Shown: positions 7,359 through 18,100 of the stretch, piece after piece
Numbering within the stretch: position 1 is the stretch's first letter
Layout of the letters: the number at the start of each line of letters is the position of its first letter
Assembly (NCBI GenBank): GCA_003116975.1
Contig: BGKB01000011.1
Span: forward strand, 186,001 to 250,000
Reading direction: 5' to 3'
Length of the DNA stretch: 64,000 bases
DNA from: Aurantiochytrium sp. KH105
Lineage: Eukaryota > Sar > Bigyra > Thraustochytrida > Thraustochytriidae
Program-made: the position numbers and the translations under genes
Notes under the pieces: model-generated
Told to the model about the DNA's origin: nothing
Databases searched by the model: none
What the model saw: the letters and a program-made list of their open reading frames with translations, nothing else

Positions 7359-10097
7359 ATGGCTTGGATTCAACCTGCTTTTCAAGACACTAAGACATCT
7401 CTCTCGAATCCACCTCCCTTGGCTCGCGCACACCATACATTGACCTGGCTGCCAGGCTCGCTCAATGATCTCGAGTCCAAAGATTCCCGTAGAAAGTGCG
7501 CTGTTCTTATTGGTGGTGCCAACCGAGAGACCCTCCTTGCCGACACTCATGTGCTCTCGCATCAGGATGGGCAATGGAAGTGGGAGGAGCTGCGCCTTGC
7601 ACCAAGCGGCTCGCGCAATGCTCTGACGCCACGAGCACGCCACTCTGCAGTGGCTATTCAGGGCAAACTCTTCGTTTTCGGAGGCATTGGTGGCGGAGAA
7701 GCCGTCTTCTCGCTCGATGTCGAAGCAAAGCGATGGCTGCGCCTGAAAACGACCGGTCGAGGCCCTTGTGCGCGCTTTGCGCACGCAGCAACATCAGTTC
7801 AAAACATTATGTACATTATTGGAGGCCACACTGGCACGTGGTTTGTCAATGACGTTTTCTGTCTCGACACGCTCACGAGGCGCTGGTCGCAAGTTCACAT
7901 TCAATCATCGGTGCGCCTCCCGCCATCTCTTCATTGGACAGCCTGCACCGTGATGGGCAGCAAAATTCTTGTCTTTGGGGGCGCTCTCGGCACGCCTCTC
8001 GAGGATGCCTACGTGTTGCGACAACCCGACAGAGCATCGGCCGAATCAAATGAACGCGCTTTGGAGAACATGAGCCTCTCTGCTCAATCGAGTCGATCCT
8101 CTTTTGCGCTAGCCATGGAAGCAGCATCACAGCGTAATCTTCATCGAGGTCCCGAGGATGACCGAGCATGCCGATGGGTTCGCCTTCCACTTGCCTGCAA
8201 ACAAACAAAATGGCCTTGCATAGGATGTGATCACTCGGTTTTTAGCCGAGAAACACCCACAGGCCAGCAGATTGTCTATTTTGCAGGCACAACGCCACAT
8301 GTTGCCCACAATGAGACCGCCGCACCGAAAGCACGTTTGCGCGACGCCGATTATTCCGTAGAAAAGGCAATGTCAGTTATGTGGACCATTGATCTGCCAA
8401 TCGATGCAAATGATGAACAGACGTTGCTTTGGGAGATGCATTACCTGGCCGGAGAACAACCCCCTGCCCGCGTGGGTACCCGCTGCGTGCTCATCTCAGA
8501 ACATGTTTCCTCCGAGCCAGCTCTTCTCTTTTTTGGCGGTACCCGGACAAAATTGCCTTTCGATATTTCATCCAGAGTCCCGCGCTCGTCTTTGTCTTCG
8601 TCATCGCGCCAAGATCTCCTCACCAATCTCACGCACATTTGTGATCTAGCTGCTTTTGTACCATGCAAGCAGCTTCAGGCTGCATCAAAGCCCCCAGCCG
8701 CACGAAGCGGCCATTCGTTCACTTGGGTCGGGCCCGACCCGAACAACCCGCACTTGGAATGCGCACTTCTCCTGGGTGGGGATTCCTGCGCATCAGGGAA
8801 GAATACCGTGTACTGGGACGCTCATTTGCTTGCTTTCAATCACAAGACGAACTTGTGGACCTGGCAATTTCCCCTCATCGACTTTTCACGAGGAAAAATC
8901 CCGCAAGCAAAACACCCCAAACCACGTCACACCCCGTCGCTCATCATGCAGCAGCAAGAACATATCACATCAACGCGAGCTAGGAGCGCGCAAGACGACG
9001 AAAGAGGTACATCGAGAGAAATCCCACCACCATTTACTGCGCACTCTGCGACTCTTTTTGCTACACCATACCCAAAACTGTTGGTCTTTGGCGGTGGTGA
9101 TCTTTTGACGACAAGTAGTGAACTATGGATCTTGCACATGAATGCCCAGTACTGGTCGTGGGAGAAGGGCACGCCGTGCCTTGAAAAGAAACCTCCAACA
9201 TTGGACGACTCATCAGCAACCTTGGACTGGCCTGGGGCCAGGGCAGGGCATGCAGCATGCCGACATCATGGGAAGCTTTATGTGATCGGCGGTGCATGCC
9301 CTAATGCAGACAAATCGCGCTCGAACAGTGGGTTCATGGGACAAAGTGACAACCAGCTATTGCTGAATGATATTTGGACGCTCGATGTCGATGCGCGCCT
9401 CGCAACTGCAACATCGGGCGATCGGCACCTGTTTCAGCAACTCCAATGGACGAGAATTTCTCATGCAGCAAAAGACGGAGTCTTTTTTCGGCCTCGCTTT
9501 GGCCACTCGTGCACATCTGTGCCCCTCATTGACAGCCTCGTCGTCTTTGGAGGTTGTGTGAAAGCTCATCATTCTAGCTCTCCCATGTTGCTCGTTAATG
9601 ACCTCGTTGCCTTTCACACCGAACAACAAAACTGGGTTCGCTTAGGTGCCAGCGAGTCGGCGGGCAAGCCTCCGTCGCCGCGCTATCAGCACTCCTGCAC
9701 ACTCACGTTTGACGCGAATGCGGCCAGTGCATCTAGTGTCCGACTCTGTATCATGGGAGGCTTTGGATACACTTCACAATCCTCTTTCGATAACGCATCT
9801 GCAGTTGAGGAAGCCCGTATGCGTGTCCCTGGCCCACTCAAGGACGTTTTCATCTTTGACGTTCGACTGCGCACATGGAGCGAGGCCAAGATTGCCGGCG
9901 AGGCCCTTCCGCCTCTTTGGCGTCATGCTGCTTTTTCGCGTGCGTCGCAGCCCAGCGAACTGATTATCTTTGGTGGTACTCGACGCAAGGGGGATCATAA
10001 TGAGAATGAATTTCCACCGACATTTGAGGACTGCAACGAGATTTGGCGCCTCGACTCCACCTGGGAGTCTCCAACTCAAGGGTTGCTTTCGATGTGA
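7359..10097 (+). CDS. Kelch-repeat beta-propeller protein
   Basis: A 912-residue protein made mostly of kelch-type motifs. Typical blade cores are VFGG or IGG doublets followed by a variable loop and a distal W. Examples are LFVFGGIGGG, IMYIIGGHTGTW, ILVFGGALG, ALLLGGDSC, LLVFGGGDLL, LYVIGGACP, LVVFGGCV, LCIMGGFGY and LIIFGGTRR. That suggests about ten motifs spread across the whole chain, enough for one or two beta-propellers. No BTB, F-box, BACK or transmembrane segment is seen, so a scaffold or substrate-binding role is the safest reading. The ATG at 7359 is chosen: an upstream extension that would resemble a short signal peptide begins with GTG, which is unlikely in a eukaryote, although a spliced leader exon cannot be excluded. 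The partner is unknown. Confidence 0.8.
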   Translation: MAWIQPAFQDTKTSLSNPPPLARAHHTLTWLPGSLNDLESKDSRRKCAVLIGGANRETLLADTHVLSHQDGQWKWEELRLAPSGSRNALTPRARHSAVAIQGKLFVFGGIGGGEAVFSLDVEAKRWLRLKTTGRGPCARFAHAATSVQNIMYIIGGHTGTWFVNDVFCLDTLTRRWSQVHIQSSVRLPPSLHWTACTVMGSKILVFGGALGTPLEDAYVLRQPDRASAESNERALENMSLSAQSSRSSFALAMEAASQRNLHRGPEDDRACRWVRLPLACKQTKWPCIGCDHSVFSRETPTGQQIVYFAGTTPHVAHNETAAPKARLRDADYSVEKAMSVMWTIDLPIDANDEQTLLWEMHYLAGEQPPARVGTRCVLISEHVSSEPALLFFGGTRTKLPFDISSRVPRSSLSSSSRQDLLTNLTHICDLAAFVPCKQLQAASKPPAARSGHSFTWVGPDPNNPHLECALLLGGDSCASGKNTVYWDAHLLAFNHKTNLWTWQFPLIDFSRGKIPQAKHPKPRHTPSLIMQQQEHITSTRARSAQDDERGTSREIPPPFTAHSATLFATPYPKLLVFGGGDLLTTSSELWILHMNAQYWSWEKGTPCLEKKPPTLDDSSATLDWPGARAGHAACRHHGKLYVIGGACPNADKSRSNSGFMGQSDNQLLLNDIWTLDVDARLATATSGDRHLFQQLQWTRISHAAKDGVFFRPRFGHSCTSVPLIDSLVVFGGCVKAHHSSSPMLLVNDLVAFHTEQQNWVRLGASESAGKPPSPRYQHSCTLTFDANAASASSVRLCIMGGFGYTSQSSFDNASAVEEARMRVPGPLKDVFIFDVRLRTWSEAKIAGEALPPLWRHAAFSRASQPSELIIFGGTRRKGDHNENEFPPTFEDCNEIWRLDSTWESPTQGLLSM

Positions 10098-10736
10098 GTT
10101 CTCCACAAGAACAAAGCTGAAACTGGGACAGAGACATGGTCCCCATGTCGCTCTTTTCGAACTCTGGCTCCTTGGGTCCCAGGCTCATTCCATTCCATTC
10201 AAATTTCAAGTAAATTTTCCAGGTCAAGAAAGGTTCTACAGCCTTGCTCGGCAAAGAAGTACACACCTTTTTTTTCTTCCTTATTTCCTCATCTCAAATG
10301 AAGTTGCGTTGCGCAAGTGTACCCACAGTGAGCGAGTGTTTTGCGGGTCCGCGCCGCAGGTCCGCGCCGGACCCCGCGCCGAGGGCGCCGAGAGCGCCGG
10401 CCGCGCACGGAGGGATGCGGCGGTGATGCGTTTTCGCGCGAGACGGGAACGTCGCAACGGCGGCAGGCCGAGAATCTCAAAGATCGATCGAGGGCGAGCA
10501 TGAGAGCAGCATAATCGTGATTGATTGATTGCTTGCAGTTGATTGAGCAGAGGACGTCAAATTCGCGAGCGCGCGCGCGAACAGGGCTCGATCTTGCTTG
10601 TCATCGTTGTGGCGTCCTGGCGCGAGCACCAGCGAGGCCATACGCGGCGTCAGTATCGAGCTAAACTCGCTCGCTCGCCTGCCCGCCCGCGCGACCGGCC
10701 GACCGACCGATCAACTAACCGAGCGGCTGGCTGACC
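10098..10736. other. Intergenic region
   Basis: The 3' flank of the kelch gene and 5' flank of the coiled-coil gene. The left half is AT-richer with a pyrimidine run near 10266-10285. The right half is GC-rich with GATT and CGACC repeats just before the ATG at 10737. No gene is supported. Confidence 0.55.
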
Positions 10737-12635
10737 ATGTCGAGGCTCATGGGCCCAACATGCAATGACAGTGTAACGGAGGCAGAGCTCTGCGAGCTCC
10801 GCGACAAGTTCGCTGCCATGGAGGCTGATCGAAGAGTGTACTACGAAAACTCCATGAAGACGATGAAGGAGAACAAGCGAATCATTGCAAGCCTCCGTGA
10901 GGCAAACAAACAACGACGCTGCGATTTGAAGGAAATGCGAAAGATTGGCGCACAGACGAAGCGCGCTCGAGAGATCCCGCATGCCGAGGAGCATGCCGAT
11001 CGGCTCGAACAACACGTGACAACGATTCGAAAGAACCTTGATGCCATCACGGCCAACGTAGAGGCGCGTCGTGCGGAGCTGAAAACGCTGCGCGACGAGG
11101 CAGCCGAAATCGAAGCCAACACGACAGCACCCTGCGCGTCGGCGGCGACGCCCGAGCAGGCAAAACACATTCGATCACTCGAGAATCGCCTGGATAGATC
11201 GATTATCAAGTTCAATGAAGCAAATAGTATTCGCAACACGTACGAGCAAATTGTGGCTCGTTTAAAGGAGGAGCGCGACAACTTTGATGCTCATTTTGCA
11301 GCCATGGAAAAAACCATCAAGGTCAAAGAGAAGGATCTTGTCGACCTAGAGACGCTCGGCGGTGATGCGCAGCAAGCGCGCGAGGTGGCCGAGCGCGAAT
11401 TGAAGCGCGCAAGCGAACGCCTTGACACGGACCGCAAGCAGCGCGAACGCGAGCTCCGCATCAAGAGACAAACAGCAGAAGCCGCGGCTGACATGGTCGC
11501 AGGTGTGCTGCCGGGCCGACACAGCGTTTTGCAGCAGCGCGAAGGAAATGTTGATCGCAGCGAGAGCGCTGGAGTCGAGACTCGCATGCTTCAGGCCAAT
11601 GTCATTGCCTCCATGCAATCGCGATCGGCATCGACTCAGCGGGAGCGTGCCTCCGAGGCTCTCGAGCATCACGAGGAAGCCATCATTCGTATCATGAAAA
11701 TTACTGGCGTCAGCGACGTAAATGAAATCGTATCCAAGATTGTGAACCAAGACCAAGCGCGCGCAAACCTCGAGGCGTTGCGATTGGACAATGCAGACAA
11801 GATCGAGGAGCACAATGCGACGTTGCAAGCAATGCAAGGCGAGCGTGATCGAGCTCGTTTTACGGGGACCAAGCGTGTCGTCAATGCATCGCGCAAGCGT
11901 CTCGACGTGCTCGAGGACCAGCTCGAGGAGGCGAGAACGCACATGGATTCGTGGCGAGAAAAAATGCAAGCAGGAGCTACAGTCCTTGCGGATGTTCAAG
12001 CGGGTATTGGCCACTTGCTCAATAAGATCGCGCCAATGCAAACGACGGAACGCTTCACATACACTTTGAACGAGGGCACTGTGATGCTTGCTGTCGAGCA
12101 CTGCGACCGCGTTCTCACTACGGTACTCTCCCAGCTCGCGGCAGACAGTGGTACGAGCGACGCACTTTCTCTGCAGCGCTCAAACTCCGAGTCGCTCGTT
12201 ACCATGGACTCTATGCATGCTGCGCGTCCATACAACCAGCGCGTTCGCGTTGACGAGAGCCGTGGAGGCCCTCTCGCCTGGCAAAAGTCGCTCTCTTCAT
12301 TGTGCCTCACGACCTCGCGCAAGAGCGAGGGTGGATCCGACGCGGAGAGCGGAAACGAATCCGACGGCGATGGCGGTGGAGATGACGACGACAAGATCGG
12401 CGCCAGGGTTTCTCGGCGGCGCAATCTAGGCGCGAAGATGAAGCAAGCGTCGAAAAAGTCCAAGAGCTCAAAGAGCGTCAAGCGCGGGACCCTTCCCGAG
12501 GAGGCAGGGGATCCGCTCTCGCGCTCACACATCAAGCAAGCTTCGCGCATCATCGTCCGGCAAAAGTCCTCTCCGGCCCGGGCCTCGCAGCCCCGCAAGG
12601 CGGCCACATCGTCGTCGCGCCTTCCTGCACGGTAA
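10737..12635 (+). CDS. Coiled-coil protein, candidate outer-dynein-arm docking subunit
   Basis: A 632-residue, almost entirely coiled-coil protein. The N-terminal block with ELRDKFAAMEADRRVYYENS (residues 20-39), then KENKRIIASLREANKQ, resembles the start of the ODA docking-complex family (Chlamydomonas DC2, animal CCDC114/CCDC63, ODAD1), where an ME.DR..Y motif is followed by a Lys-rich helix. A later segment at about 185-225 (FDAHFAAMEKTIKVKEKDL then AREVAERELKRA) also fits. The C-terminal 130 residues are Ser/Asp-rich and then strongly basic (KKSKSSKSVKRG). If the match holds, the protein anchors outer dynein arms on axonemal doublets of the zoospore flagellum. The alternative is a generic coiled-coil protein, because such sequences match weakly by composition. 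Confidence 0.6.
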   Translation: MSRLMGPTCNDSVTEAELCELRDKFAAMEADRRVYYENSMKTMKENKRIIASLREANKQRRCDLKEMRKIGAQTKRAREIPHAEEHADRLEQHVTTIRKNLDAITANVEARRAELKTLRDEAAEIEANTTAPCASAATPEQAKHIRSLENRLDRSIIKFNEANSIRNTYEQIVARLKEERDNFDAHFAAMEKTIKVKEKDLVDLETLGGDAQQAREVAERELKRASERLDTDRKQRERELRIKRQTAEAAADMVAGVLPGRHSVLQQREGNVDRSESAGVETRMLQANVIASMQSRSASTQRERASEALEHHEEAIIRIMKITGVSDVNEIVSKIVNQDQARANLEALRLDNADKIEEHNATLQAMQGERDRARFTGTKRVVNASRKRLDVLEDQLEEARTHMDSWREKMQAGATVLADVQAGIGHLLNKIAPMQTTERFTYTLNEGTVMLAVEHCDRVLTTVLSQLAADSGTSDALSLQRSNSESLVTMDSMHAARPYNQRVRVDESRGGPLAWQKSLSSLCLTTSRKSEGGSDAESGNESDGDGGGDDDDKIGARVSRRRNLGAKMKQASKKSKSSKSVKRGTLPEEAGDPLSRSHIKQASRIIVRQKSSPARASQPRKAATSSSRLPAR

Positions 12636-13050
12636 GCCTGACGCGCGTGCTCCAAGGATCGAAAGCGCCACGTAACTTAGAATTTTCCAGCGCGTGCTTT
12701 GCGTGGCCCCCGCGACCTCCAGGCCTGCGAGGAGCGCGTGCGTCTGGCCGCGAGTCTTGCACGACGGACGGCCTTCTCCTCCGCTACGTGTGGGAGGCCG
12801 CCGCCGTGCACACCCTTTCGGCTTACCTTTTCTCGTAGGCAGTACGTAGACGGCACGGCAGCGGCGGCGGCCCAGGCTGGCCCCATCCATCCATCCATTC
12901 ATCCATCCATCCATACACGCCTTAAAATACTGTAAACGCCAACGCTCGCTGCCTCCGCCTCCGTGATCGTATTCGTTGTTGTGTAGTAGCAGCCAGATCT
13001 TGCGCAGCCAGTGTGAAGCATGGTCCTTGGTTGGTGGTTTCTTGTCTTTT
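12636..13050. other. Spacer between coiled-coil gene and transposon
   Basis: No gene is supported. It contains a CCAT/CATC microsatellite at about 12884-12912 and an AT-richer stretch up to the transposon end. Confidence 0.5.
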
Positions 13051-13052
13051 TT

Positions 13053-13082
13053 ACAGTCAACGAGACCATAAATCGGTAATTA
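13053..13082 (+). repeat. Left terminal inverted repeat
   Basis: The 30-bp left end begins ACAGTCAACGAGACCATAAA. It is the exact reverse complement of 13991-14020; identity stops at the next inner base. Confidence 0.9.
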
Positions 13083-13218
13083 TAAAGGCAATGGACGGAG
13101 CTGCACAGGGCCGGGGGAAGGGGCGTTGTTGGCGGGCCTCTGTGCTGATAGTCGAGCCCAACTCGTATTTGGATAATAGTTGATTGTAACCATTCTTATT
13201 GTTTTTACTATATAACCT

Positions 13219-13938
13219 CTAGGGTCGACCATCTGAAATTGTTAGGACAGCTTCGAGCTGCTTTTCGAGTTCATCAACGTCGTATTCTTCTTCAAAAAGG
13301 TCATCATCATCACCACTATCATCGCTGTCAGTTTCAACACCATCTTCAATCGAGGATTCACTACGAAACTCCTCTATGACACGATCACGTGAGACGATAA
13401 TCCGCTTCACCAAGTCTCGACCAGAGGGTTGCTCGAGTTTGATGAACTCGGCATCGAGTCTCTGCTTCACATCTTGGAGAGTGGTGTCCTTCGTGTATTG
13501 CCTTGCAATATTTCCTTTCACGTAAGCCCAAATCAGTTCGATGGGCTGCAGATCCGAGTAGTGAGGTGGTGTGAAGAGGACGCGATGCCCTGCCCTCTGT
13601 GCTGCCTCGATCACTTCCGGCAGCACCTTCTCCTTGATCCAGTTCTTCAGCAGAACTTTCAGCTGCGCAACTGTGCTCGTTGCGTCGTGCGGTATCTGAT
13701 ATTGATAGAGCGCTGCAATAACCTCCCGTTTCTTTAGCTTCGCGACGTCGGGTGCGGTTGGCGGCAGCGTCTTGTGGTAGCTCGCATTGTCCATTATGAT
13801 CAGGGACGGCTCATGAAGGTTAGGTAGGAGCTGCGTCCGCCACCACAATGCAAAATTAGTCCCGTTGAAGTTCTTGTGGTAGTCTCCTTTGCTCGCGTCA
13901 GCTGCTTGCGGACAAAACGTCCAAACAGAGCCTGGCAC
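13219..13938 (-). pseudogene. Truncated DDE transposase (Tc1/mariner-IS630 family)
   Basis: A 239-residue frame homologous to the C-terminal half of IS630/Tc1-type transposases. GDYHKNFNGTNFALWW is followed by SLIIMDNASYHK with the second catalytic Asp, and PPHYSDLQPIELIWAYVKGN carries the third acidic residue (Glu) in its usual context. The N-terminal HTH region and the first catalytic Asp are absent: only about 50 bp separate the frame from the right TIR. Reading upstream, the frame meets TAA within three codons. The frame has no ATG at its head (the first codon is GTG), and the ambiguous base N at 13940 lies exactly there. The C-terminus is an acidic tail. It is annotated as broken and unable to encode a complete enzyme. 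Confidence 0.8.
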
Positions 13939-13990
13939 GNCATCTTAAAAAGCGCCGCTTCTCGCGTGGACGGAAGGAAAAATTAGAGGC

Positions 13991-14020
13991 TAATTACCGA
14001 TTTATGGTCTCGTTGACTGT
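13991..14020 (-). repeat. Right terminal inverted repeat
   Basis: The 30-bp right end terminates in GGTCTCGTTGACTGT and is the perfect inverted copy of 13053-13082. The lack of any mismatch between the arms points to a young insertion or to selection on the ends. Confidence 0.9.
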
Positions 14021-14022
14021 TA

Positions 14023-15111
14023 ATCCGGCTGGGCTTGTGCTTTCGCGTGCTTGCTCCCACGCTTGTTCCTGACAAGCAATGAAAAAGCTCATCGACGAGC
14101 AAAAGGTGTGTGCCCATTCACTCGCTCGCTCGCCCCGAGATACTGCACGCGCACTCGCTCGCGCACTCGCTCGAAAGCTCGCTCGAAAGCTCGCACGCTG
14201 GGCGGCTCGAAAGCTCGCTGGCGCGGCGCGGCGACCCTCTTGGTTGCTGTCGCCAGCGCGGCTGGGGCCGAGCTCGAGCGCTCCTCGCGTCGCAGCGCGC
14301 GTCGGCCGAGCTCTTCAGTCAAAATGGAGCGAGCAAAGCTCGAGTCCATTGCCCTGCGCGGGACACACCAAGGCTCCGCCAGGCCGGGCCGGGCCTGGCC
14401 TGAGGCCAGGCCAGGCCGGCCTGCGCAGAGTTGCAGCTCGGCTAGCTCAGCTGTAGGCTACAGCGAGGGCTCGCTGGAGTCCGCAGAGAGAGCTGCGCGG
14501 CCTTTCGCGGCGCGCGGCTGCAGCGTTCTACCCCGCTTCACGCGCGCATGCGGCGCTTTTACATTCGTCCATCCTGCGGCGGTCTGACTGACTCTAGCTC
14601 GACCCACTGACAGCAGCAGCGACCACGAGTGCGCGCGTGCACAACTTGAGCCACGCACCCGAGACGGGCGACACGAGCCGCGACGATCAGCAGGCCGGCC
14701 AGCACGCGAGCAAGCGAGCAAGCAAGCAAAGAAACGCACGTGCAGGCTCGCGGCGCGCCTCCCACTGCCCGCGGCGCGCCGGCTCGCCCCGCGCGGGCAG
14801 AGATCGCTCGGAGGCCGCGGCGGCGGAGCGCGCACGTGCCGCACGCGCGGCGCTCACAGACAGTCAGTACCTTATCGCCGCGCTCGCAGCAGCGGTGCAG
14901 GCTGCGCGTCCACGGCGCGCGCACGCTCGCTCGCTCGCTCGCTGGCACGCGCAGACGCGCAGACGCGCAGCGAGGGCGAGCGGGGCGGGGGGCGGAGCGC
15001 GAGGCCCGCTGCTGCTCGGCGCGGCGGCAGGTCGGCGCGGATTTGATCTGATCTGAGTTGGCCGGGACGCAGGAGCGCGCGCTCGCAGGCAGACAGGCAG
15101 GCAGAGGCACG
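14023..15111. other. GC-rich promoter region of the myosin gene
   Basis: A GC-rich stretch of about 1.1 kb with CTCG/GCTCG runs at 14120-14220 and 14925-14945, and several palindromes with a single-base centre. Open frames on both strands are Arg/Ala-rich and carry no domain. It probably holds the promoter and 5' UTR of the myosin gene. Confidence 0.5.
14392..14412. repeat. Perfect palindrome, 10-bp arms
   Basis: GGCCTGGCCT and AGGCCAGGCC flank a single G. A second, smaller palindrome of the same style (7-bp arms, G centre) lies at 14450-14464. They may be hairpins or protein-binding sites in the myosin upstream region. Confidence 0.6.
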
Positions 15112-18100
15112 ATGGACACGCTGCGGAGAGGCACGCTGCTGTGGCTGCCGGGCAAGCAGGGGAGCTATGAGCTGGGCGAGGTCTCGCAGCGCGAGGGGTC
15201 CATGCTGGGCGTCGACGTCCTCTCGACGCAGCAGAGCTTTACCCTCGATCTCGAGAGTCTCGATGTCAAAGTCTTCAAGGCCAACAAAGATGTGGTCGAG
15301 GACATGACGGCGCTCCGAAACCTGCACCTTCCGGGCATCCTTTACAATATTCGCGAGAGATCCCTCGCGGACGAGCCGTACACCTTCATGTGCAATACCG
15401 TCCTGGTGGCCGTCAACCCGCTCAAACACATCGAGGCTCCAGAGGGTATTCTGGGCACTCGCAAGGCGCTCAATGCGCCCCACCCCTACGCCATCGCGGA
15501 GGTCGCCTTTCAGCAAATGAGCTTCGGCGCGGGACGAAGGCAAGACCGCAGAGACTCCCCCGTGAACCAGAGCATTCTGGTAAGCGGCGAGTCTGGCGCC
15601 GGTAAGACGGAGTCGTCCAAAATGGTGCTCGAGCATCTTGTGCACCGGTGCGTCAACGACGCGGATGGCGACGCGGGCGCCATAAGCCACCTGGACCGGC
15701 GGCTGTTGGACAGCAACCCAATCCTGGAGGCCTTTGGCAACGCGTCAACAAAGAGGAACCACAACTCTTCTCGTTTTGGTAAATTTCTCAAACTTCACTT
15801 TGAAAAAGGAGTGGGTGGCCGCAGGACGGTGAACCCCCTTCAGCCGCTGCACATCTGTGGCGCCAGCATTGAAACTTACTTACTCGAACGCTCGCGCGTC
15901 ACCCTGCACGGCGAGGGTGAGCGCTCTTACCACATCTTTTACATGTTGCTTGCCGGCGCCTCGAGCGAACAGCGACTTGCCTACGACCTCGATCACGAGT
16001 TTGTCTTGACTCGCCCTAAAAAGCGACCAGCAGACCGCCCATTGCCCCGCAAAAGCGCGCACGGAATGCGCATCAGCCTCGAGCGTCTCGAAGCGCGAGA
16101 CCTCGAAGGGTTCACGGAACTTTGCGAGAGTCTCAGCACCTTTAACATCCCGCCCTCGAGCAGCGATCCAGGAGCTATTTCGCAAGAGCGCCTCTTTGGG
16201 ATCGTTGCTGCCATACTGCACCTTGGCAATGTTAGCTTTGAAAATGACGAGAACACGAGCGAAGGCTATGTAGCGCTCGTGCAGGACGAGGTCCCTCTGC
16301 AGACGGCAAGCGAGCTTTTGGGAGTCGACTCTGAAGACCTGCGTAACTCCATCATGGTCCGCAAGGTGAAAACCGTGCACGAGCAAATTATTGTCAAGCG
16401 GGATGCGCGCGGCGCCAAGGATGCCGCAGACGCCATGGTCAAGTCTCTCTATGTGCAGCTCTTTGACTGGCTTGTGCGCCATATCACCAGTAGCTTTGGA
16501 AGTCCGACGGACCAGTCTGCGCTGGCGGATGCAAACTCAAAGAAGGAGGCTCCCGAGTCATTTTTTATTGGCGTTCTCGATATTTTCGGTTTCGAAGTGT
16601 TCTCGGTCAACGACTTCGAACAGCTTCTCATCAACTTTGCCAACGAAGCACTGCAAAGCTCCTTCAAGAAGCAAGTGCTAGAAGCAGAGCTCAAGCTGTA
16701 CGCGTCCGAGGGCTTGCAGGTCCCGGACACTGATTTCGATTTCACGCCGGACGACATGTCGTGCATGAACCTTTTGCGCGGTATAAACAAGCGGGATCCA
16801 GGCGTTCTGGGCACGATTGATGCAGAGGGCCGTCAGCCGCAGCCCCTCGATGAGAAAATGTGCGCTCATCTGCACCGCGCCTTCAAAGGCCATCCCAAAT
16901 TTCCCACACCGCACCCACGCGATCAGCGCACGACCTTTAAGATTCTGCACTTTGCTGGCGAAGTCAAGTATACCGTGGGCAGTTTCATCGAAAAGAACTC
17001 GGACAAAATGCCTGCCGAGGTGAACGATCTCTTTGAGCAAAGCGCCAACGTGCTCGTCAAGGAAATGTTCCCCCGCATCGAGGATGATCGGCGACGCAAC
17101 TCCACGGACCGCGCCGCGGCGCGCGCTGGACGCGCTGTGCGCAACATTTCCACCACAATTATTTCGGCCTTTCGCGAGCAAATGGATGAACTCCTGGACA
17201 CCCTTGGCGGCACGCGGTGCTCGTACATTCGCTGCATCAAACCCAACCCGACCATGCGGCGTAGGGGAGGCGATGCATTCGAGGAGGTCCTCTTTGATCA
17301 AGAAGATGATGAGCTGGATGGCGAGGAGGATGACGATGACAACGACGACGCCAACGACGATGCGTCTGCGCGAGCAGCAAAAGCCGCGCGCTGGTTTGAC
17401 AACCCCTTTGTCTCTTCGCAGCTCGAAAACCTAGGCATTCCACAAACAACCAAGGTGATGCAGCTCGGGTTTCCCACTCGCGTTCCCTTTGACTTTCTCT
17501 TGAGTAGCTACAAGAGCATGCTCCCTGCCGAGGTCTTGCGCGTATGGGAGACCATTGGCGAAGGCAATGACCGCGCGTTCATCAAAGCACTGTTCTTTGC
17601 CTTTCACATTGAACCTTCCACCTACAAGCTAGGATTGACCAAGGTGTTTTTTCGCTCGGGCATGCTCGACCAGCTCACCCAAGTGCTCGATGCAGCAACG
17701 TCAAAATCGCTCGACGAAGAGGTCGTTCAGCGATTTCGAGGATCATTTGCGCGCCAACTGTGGCGCAGAACTCTGGCCAAGGTTCGGGCCGTCAAGGAGT
17801 TCGAAGACCTCCTCGCGTTTTGCCGAAAGCGCAACAGCGCCTCCACCATCATCCAGCGTCTTGCCCGACGCAAAGTGGCCGAAATGGAGGCCAAGGCCGA
17901 ACTTGCGCGCCAACGCGAACTCAAGCAAAAGCGTGAACAGGAAGAGAAAAAGGAACAAGCCCGTCTCGCGGCCAAGCGCGAGGCCGCCGCGCAAAAGGCC
18001 GCCGCAGAAGCCGAGCAGCAAAGACTCCGCGAAGCCGCGGATCTCAAAGCTCGCGCCGAGCTCGAGTCGGAAATGAGACGCGCAGCCGAGGAGGCCGCAC

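Larger units (their letters stand above)
13051..14022. mobile_element. Internally deleted Tc1/mariner-type (IS630 DDE) element
   Basis: A 966-bp element (13054-14019 without the flanking trinucleotide) bounded by inverted repeats identical over 30 bp. Both ends are flanked by TTA (13051-13053 and 14020-14022), consistent with a short target duplication. The TA of Tc1/mariner is contained in it, although a 3-bp duplication is atypical for that group. It carries one minus-strand transposase fragment. The intact TIRs with a truncated transposase indicate a nonautonomous derivative that could still be moved in trans. Confidence 0.8.
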
